Source: Inquilinus sp052078665 (GTDB lineage Bacteria > Pseudomonadota > Alphaproteobacteria > DSM-16000 > Inquilinaceae). From it: a stretch of 64,000 nucleotides of DNA. Positions 61,736-64,000 of the stretch are shown piece after piece. A model generated the notes under the pieces. That model did not search any database and was not told where the DNA came from. It saw nothing but the letters and a program-made list of their open reading frames with translations. The stretch covers positions 22,294 to 86,293 of the forward strand of contig NZ_JBQJIK010000029.1 in assembly GCF_052078665.1 (NCBI RefSeq), given 5' to 3'. Made by a program: the position numbers and the translations under genes. The first letter of the stretch is position 1. Each line of letters begins with the position of its first letter.

Positions 61736-61737
61736 AT

Positions 61738-62790
61738 TTACGATGACTCTCCCACAGCCGAATGTAAATAAGCTAGTCGGATTTCCCTCGGCTCTTTCAC
61801 ATTTGTCTTTTCGGCGCAAGCCTTTACAAAAGGATGCGTTGCGTATTCATCGCCACCATCCAGGAGGGCCAGGAGATCACCGAGGTCTACGCTATCGATG
61901 TCGCCTGAAGAGGCGGCGTGACTCCGACCATTCTCAATCGCTGTAGTGAGGCCTGCGTTCTCCGTTTGATGTGCCGCGTGTGCGAGAACCAAAGTGTAAA
62001 AGATATGAGCCTTACAAAGATCCGAGCCTTTGAAATCACCTAAATCGAGTGCTGCGTCTAGCGCAGCGCGTATCTTCCTCCCCAATTCCTCTTCCTGTGG
62101 AAAATCTTTATCAAAAGAATTATATATACTATCAAGTTCTTTCGACTTTGTGGTATGAATACCGTTTATCATAGCAAAAATTACGTCGGTTATAAATTTA
62201 TAATCCGACATTCTAATAAAATCTCTTGCGCTCATAACTTCAGAATCGAGAAGCTTACCCTTATATTCCGTTGCGATGCCGTTTATAAACCACTTAAATG
62301 GTCCTTGATAACGAGCATGCCTCTTCTCTTCTTCATTAAGCGGAACATTATTTGAATTCATGCGTCGGAAGGCTTCTCTTACATCCGAATCGGTAGCTCC
62401 TGTAAATTGATCAAGAGGAAGGGAGTAGGAGAGAAAGGATTCTTTATATTCATCAGACAAAGCATTGTAATTTTTCCCCTTTAGTTCATCAGTTTCGATA
62501 TTTTTTGAGAGTCTAAGTTTATTGTTAAAAAAATCGCGTAGAGCCATGCTACGTTGCTGACCGTCAACAATTTCTTTTATGGACTGTTTCGTCTTTAGCG
62601 TAATTTTTGAGTGAAGGAAAATCTTGGGTATTGGGTACCCAAGAATTATGGATTCTATAAAAAATGATCTTGCCTCGCCTCTCCATATCTTGGGGCTCCT
62701 TTGGTATTCTTGATTAACTATAATTTTATTATCATTGATATCGTTGCAGTAGTCTCCTACTGCCATGGGTGACGCAAAGGCTTTCATCAT
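61738..62790 (-). CDS. DUF262 (GmrSD N-terminal-like) protein
   Basis: 350 aa. The DUF262 fold is shown by EYQRSPKIW at 28-36, the DGQQR motif at 76-80 (EIVDGQQRSMALRDFF) and AFRRMNSNNVPLNEEEKRHARY at about 140-160. DUF262 is ParB-like and hydrolyses nucleotides in GmrS and SspE. The C-terminal HNH nuclease domain (DUF1524) found in full GmrSD is missing; only a helical region of about 170 aa follows. The HEPN protein encoded next may supply nuclease activity. It is the first gene of the island, with its own promoter-like sequences upstream. Confidence 0.85.
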   Translation of the reverse strand: MMKAFASPMAVGDYCNDINDNKIIVNQEYQRSPKIWRGEARSFFIESIILGYPIPKIFLHSKITLKTKQSIKEIVDGQQRSMALRDFFNNKLRLSKNIETDELKGKNYNALSDEYKESFLSYSLPLDQFTGATDSDVREAFRRMNSNNVPLNEEEKRHARYQGPFKWFINGIATEYKGKLLDSEVMSARDFIRMSDYKFITDVIFAMINGIHTTKSKELDSIYNSFDKDFPQEEELGRKIRAALDAALDLGDFKGSDLCKAHIFYTLVLAHAAHQTENAGLTTAIENGRSHAASSGDIDSVDLGDLLALLDGGDEYATHPFVKACAEKTNVKEPREIRLAYLHSAVGESS

Positions 62791-62806
62791 CCGCGCGCGT
62801 CCTTCG

Positions 62807-62837
62807 ATTATAGCGCTAACGCACTTACCGCTACCAA
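62807..62837 (-). promoter_or_regulatory. promoter of the defence-island operon
   Basis: On the leftward strand TATAAT (62807-62812) lies 17 nt before the DUF262 ATG, with TTGGTA (62832-62837) as a possible -35 at 19 bp. The -10 is a perfect consensus, unusual for this GC-rich genome. Confidence 0.6.
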
Positions 62838-62853
62838 TTTGGGCCGATACATC

Positions 62854-62872
62854 CTACTTGTCGACCAAGTAG
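62854..62872. promoter_or_regulatory. 19-bp palindrome upstream of the island promoter
   Basis: CTACTTG-TCGAC-CAAGTAG has perfect 7-bp arms and sits just upstream of the -35 element of the DUF262 promoter. It is a good candidate site for a transcription regulator; none is encoded in the island. Confidence 0.55.
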
Positions 62873-62992
62873 CAAGTCCATTCTAGTATCTATGGGCTTC
62901 GCGGCGAATAGCCCAGCATGCCGGCCTCCTTCACGCCCAGGCCATCCGGCATCGCCGTATTGCATTGGGCCCAAAGCGCAAGATTCTCACCC

Positions 62993-63814
62993 CTATCCCT
63001 CCGTCACCTCCCCCAGCAGCCCCTTCAAATGCGCGATGTCCCCGCGCAGAAACGGCAGCACCTCGTCGCCCATGCGCTGGCCCTTGCCGCTCGGGTGGCT
63101 GTACTCGGCCGGCAGGCACCAGGCCCCCGAATAGCCGACCTTGCGCAGGGCCTGCACGAAGTCGCGCCAGGAATAGGCGGCGTGCTGGTGCGTGGTCCAA
63201 TGCACCTTGTAGACCGCCTCCTCCTCCGGCGCCGTCAGCCGGCGCTGATAGGCGCTCTTGAAGTTCACCAGGCGCAGCCGGTCGGACAGGATGTCGACCG
63301 CGAGATCCGTCGGCTCGCCCGCCACGCCGCAATGCGCCATGTCCAGCACGGCGCAGACATGCTTCGGGTCGTAGCGCTCGATCAGGTACAGCACCCCCGC
63401 GGCGCTGCCGATCTGGGCGCCGGAATGGTTCTGGATGCCGATGGCCACGCCGTGGCGCTCCAGCGCCGGCAGCAGCGCGTCGAACCGGCGGCGGCAATCG
63501 TCGACCGTGGCGCGGAAGCCGACCGCTGGGTCGATCGCGACGCAGATCCGGATCATCGGCACCCCGGCCTCGCCGCAGGCGGCGACCGTGGCCTCGTCGA
63601 TCGACCCGGCGATGCTGCGGATCGACAGGCCGCGCGCCGCCAGGGTGCGGGCGGCGGCCGGCAGGCCGGCGGCCGCGGTCTCCGGCGTCACCTGGTAGCC
63701 GGGGCGCACCGGCAGCTCCACCCCCTGGAGGCCGAGCCCGGCCACCGTGTCGGCCAGCTGCGGCAGCGGGCCCGTCCAGGGCTTGGTGAACACGGTCAGG
63801 ATCGGCTCGGACAC
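62993..63814 (-). CDS. sugar phosphate isomerase/epimerase-like TIM barrel (AP endonuclease 2 family)
   Basis: 273 aa from GTG 63814, with GGAGGAAAC upstream. It carries the xylose-isomerase-like barrel pattern: GLQGVELPVRPGYQV, the metal-site segments GIQNHSG, AVLDMAHCG and LPAEYSHP. Relatives act on hydroxypyruvate, tagatose, inosose or other sugars. The substrate is unknown. It returns to normal high-GC composition right after the island. Confidence 0.85.
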   Translation of the reverse strand: MSEPILTVFTKPWTGPLPQLADTVAGLGLQGVELPVRPGYQVTPETAAAGLPAAARTLAARGLSIRSIAGSIDEATVAACGEAGVPMIRICVAIDPAVGFRATVDDCRRRFDALLPALERHGVAIGIQNHSGAQIGSAAGVLYLIERYDPKHVCAVLDMAHCGVAGEPTDLAVDILSDRLRLVNFKSAYQRRLTAPEEEAVYKVHWTTHQHAAYSWRDFVQALRKVGYSGAWCLPAEYSHPSGKGQRMGDEVLPFLRGDIAHLKGLLGEVTEG

Positions 63815-64000
63815 TGTTTCCTCCAGGGGATGCGGGGCCGGCGGGGTGAGGGCGGATGGTTTCGGGTCAGGTCACGCGGACAGGGCCGTGCGTGGCCCCC
63901 GGGCTTGGCCCGGGGATTGCGGGAGCGTTTCGGAATGGCTTCCGCCCTTCCGATATGGAGTTTTTTATCCTCCCCCTCCCCCCGCGGGAGGGGGTAGGGG
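63815..64000. other. window-end intergenic region
   Basis: No complete gene. It holds the upstream region of the isomerase-like gene and ends in the start of a C-run/G-run repeat. Confidence 0.5.
63972..64000 (+). repeat. C-run/G-run repeat, copy 5 (cut by window end)
   Basis: CCCCCTCCC pairs with GGGAGGGGG, then TAGGGG as in copies 1 and 3. TTTTTTATCCT precedes it. The rest lies beyond the window. Confidence 0.75.

Noticed and set aside
59500..62950. Integrase, tRNA or direct-repeat boundaries for the AT-rich island
   Set aside because: None could be seen on either side, so a specific transfer mechanism is not claimed.

Overview
The window is GC-rich DNA with tightly packed, often overlapping genes. 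It suggests a soil- or plant-associated alphaproteobacterium of the Rhodospirillales type (Azospirillum- or Inquilinus-like). That is a guess from gene content, base composition and layout; no rRNA gene is present to confirm it.

Region 1 (1-28549) is a large type VI secretion (T6SS) locus built around a divergent centre at about 17.2-17.45 kb. Leftwards run tssA, tssB, tssC, hcp, tssE, tssF, tssG, clpV and vgrG, then two unusual genes. The first is a short TssM paralogue that lacks the GTPase-like domain. The second is a membrane protein joining a catalytically dead PP2C-like domain to an intact M23 peptidoglycan endopeptidase. A putative lipoprotein, a small secreted protein and a membrane Ser/Thr kinase (PpkA-like, cut by the left edge) follow. 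Rightwards run tssK, fha/tagH, tssL (with an OmpA-like domain), tssM, tagF, an unrecognised 571-aa protein of visibly lower GC, and, facing back, the PP2C phosphatase pppA. Every core T6SS gene except tssJ is present, together with a complete threonine-phosphorylation switch (PpkA, Fha, PppA, TagF).

Region 2 (28850-33098) is a three-gene operon. It encodes an OmpR-family regulator closely resembling VirG, a dihaem cytochrome c peroxidase, and a hybrid histidine kinase built like VirA.

Region 3 (33141-51975) looks like an acidic-sugar uptake and catabolism region. It holds a LysR regulator, a uronate-dehydrogenase-like NAD enzyme, two FCD-type GntR regulators, two dipeptide/oligosaccharide-type ABC importers, two enolase-superfamily sugar-acid dehydratases and a KdgD-like aldolase-family enzyme. 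A plausible route is uronate to aldarate to 5-keto-4-deoxyglucarate to 2-oxoglutarate semialdehyde, plus an aldonate branch. Palindromes next to the GntR genes are probable operators.

Region 4 (52092-59468) has an orphan ParD antitoxin gene, then a leftward operon. That operon has a polyamine-type ABC importer, an isochorismatase-family hydrolase and a GH63-like glycosidase.

Region 5 (59.6-62.8 kb) is an AT-rich island of three leftward genes: a DUF262 protein, a HEPN-type predicted RNase and a DNA methyltransferase with a permuted motif order. It is a strong candidate phage-defence system. The window ends with a sugar-isomerase-like TIM-barrel gene. A family of C-run/G-run inverted repeats recurs at 43.65, 43.77, 58.25, 58.33 and 63.97 kb, twice as a facing pair.

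The best candidates for undescribed biology are the truncated TssM plus pseudophosphatase-M23 pair inside the T6SS operon, the 571-aa T6SS-linked protein, and the DUF262-HEPN-methyltransferase island.
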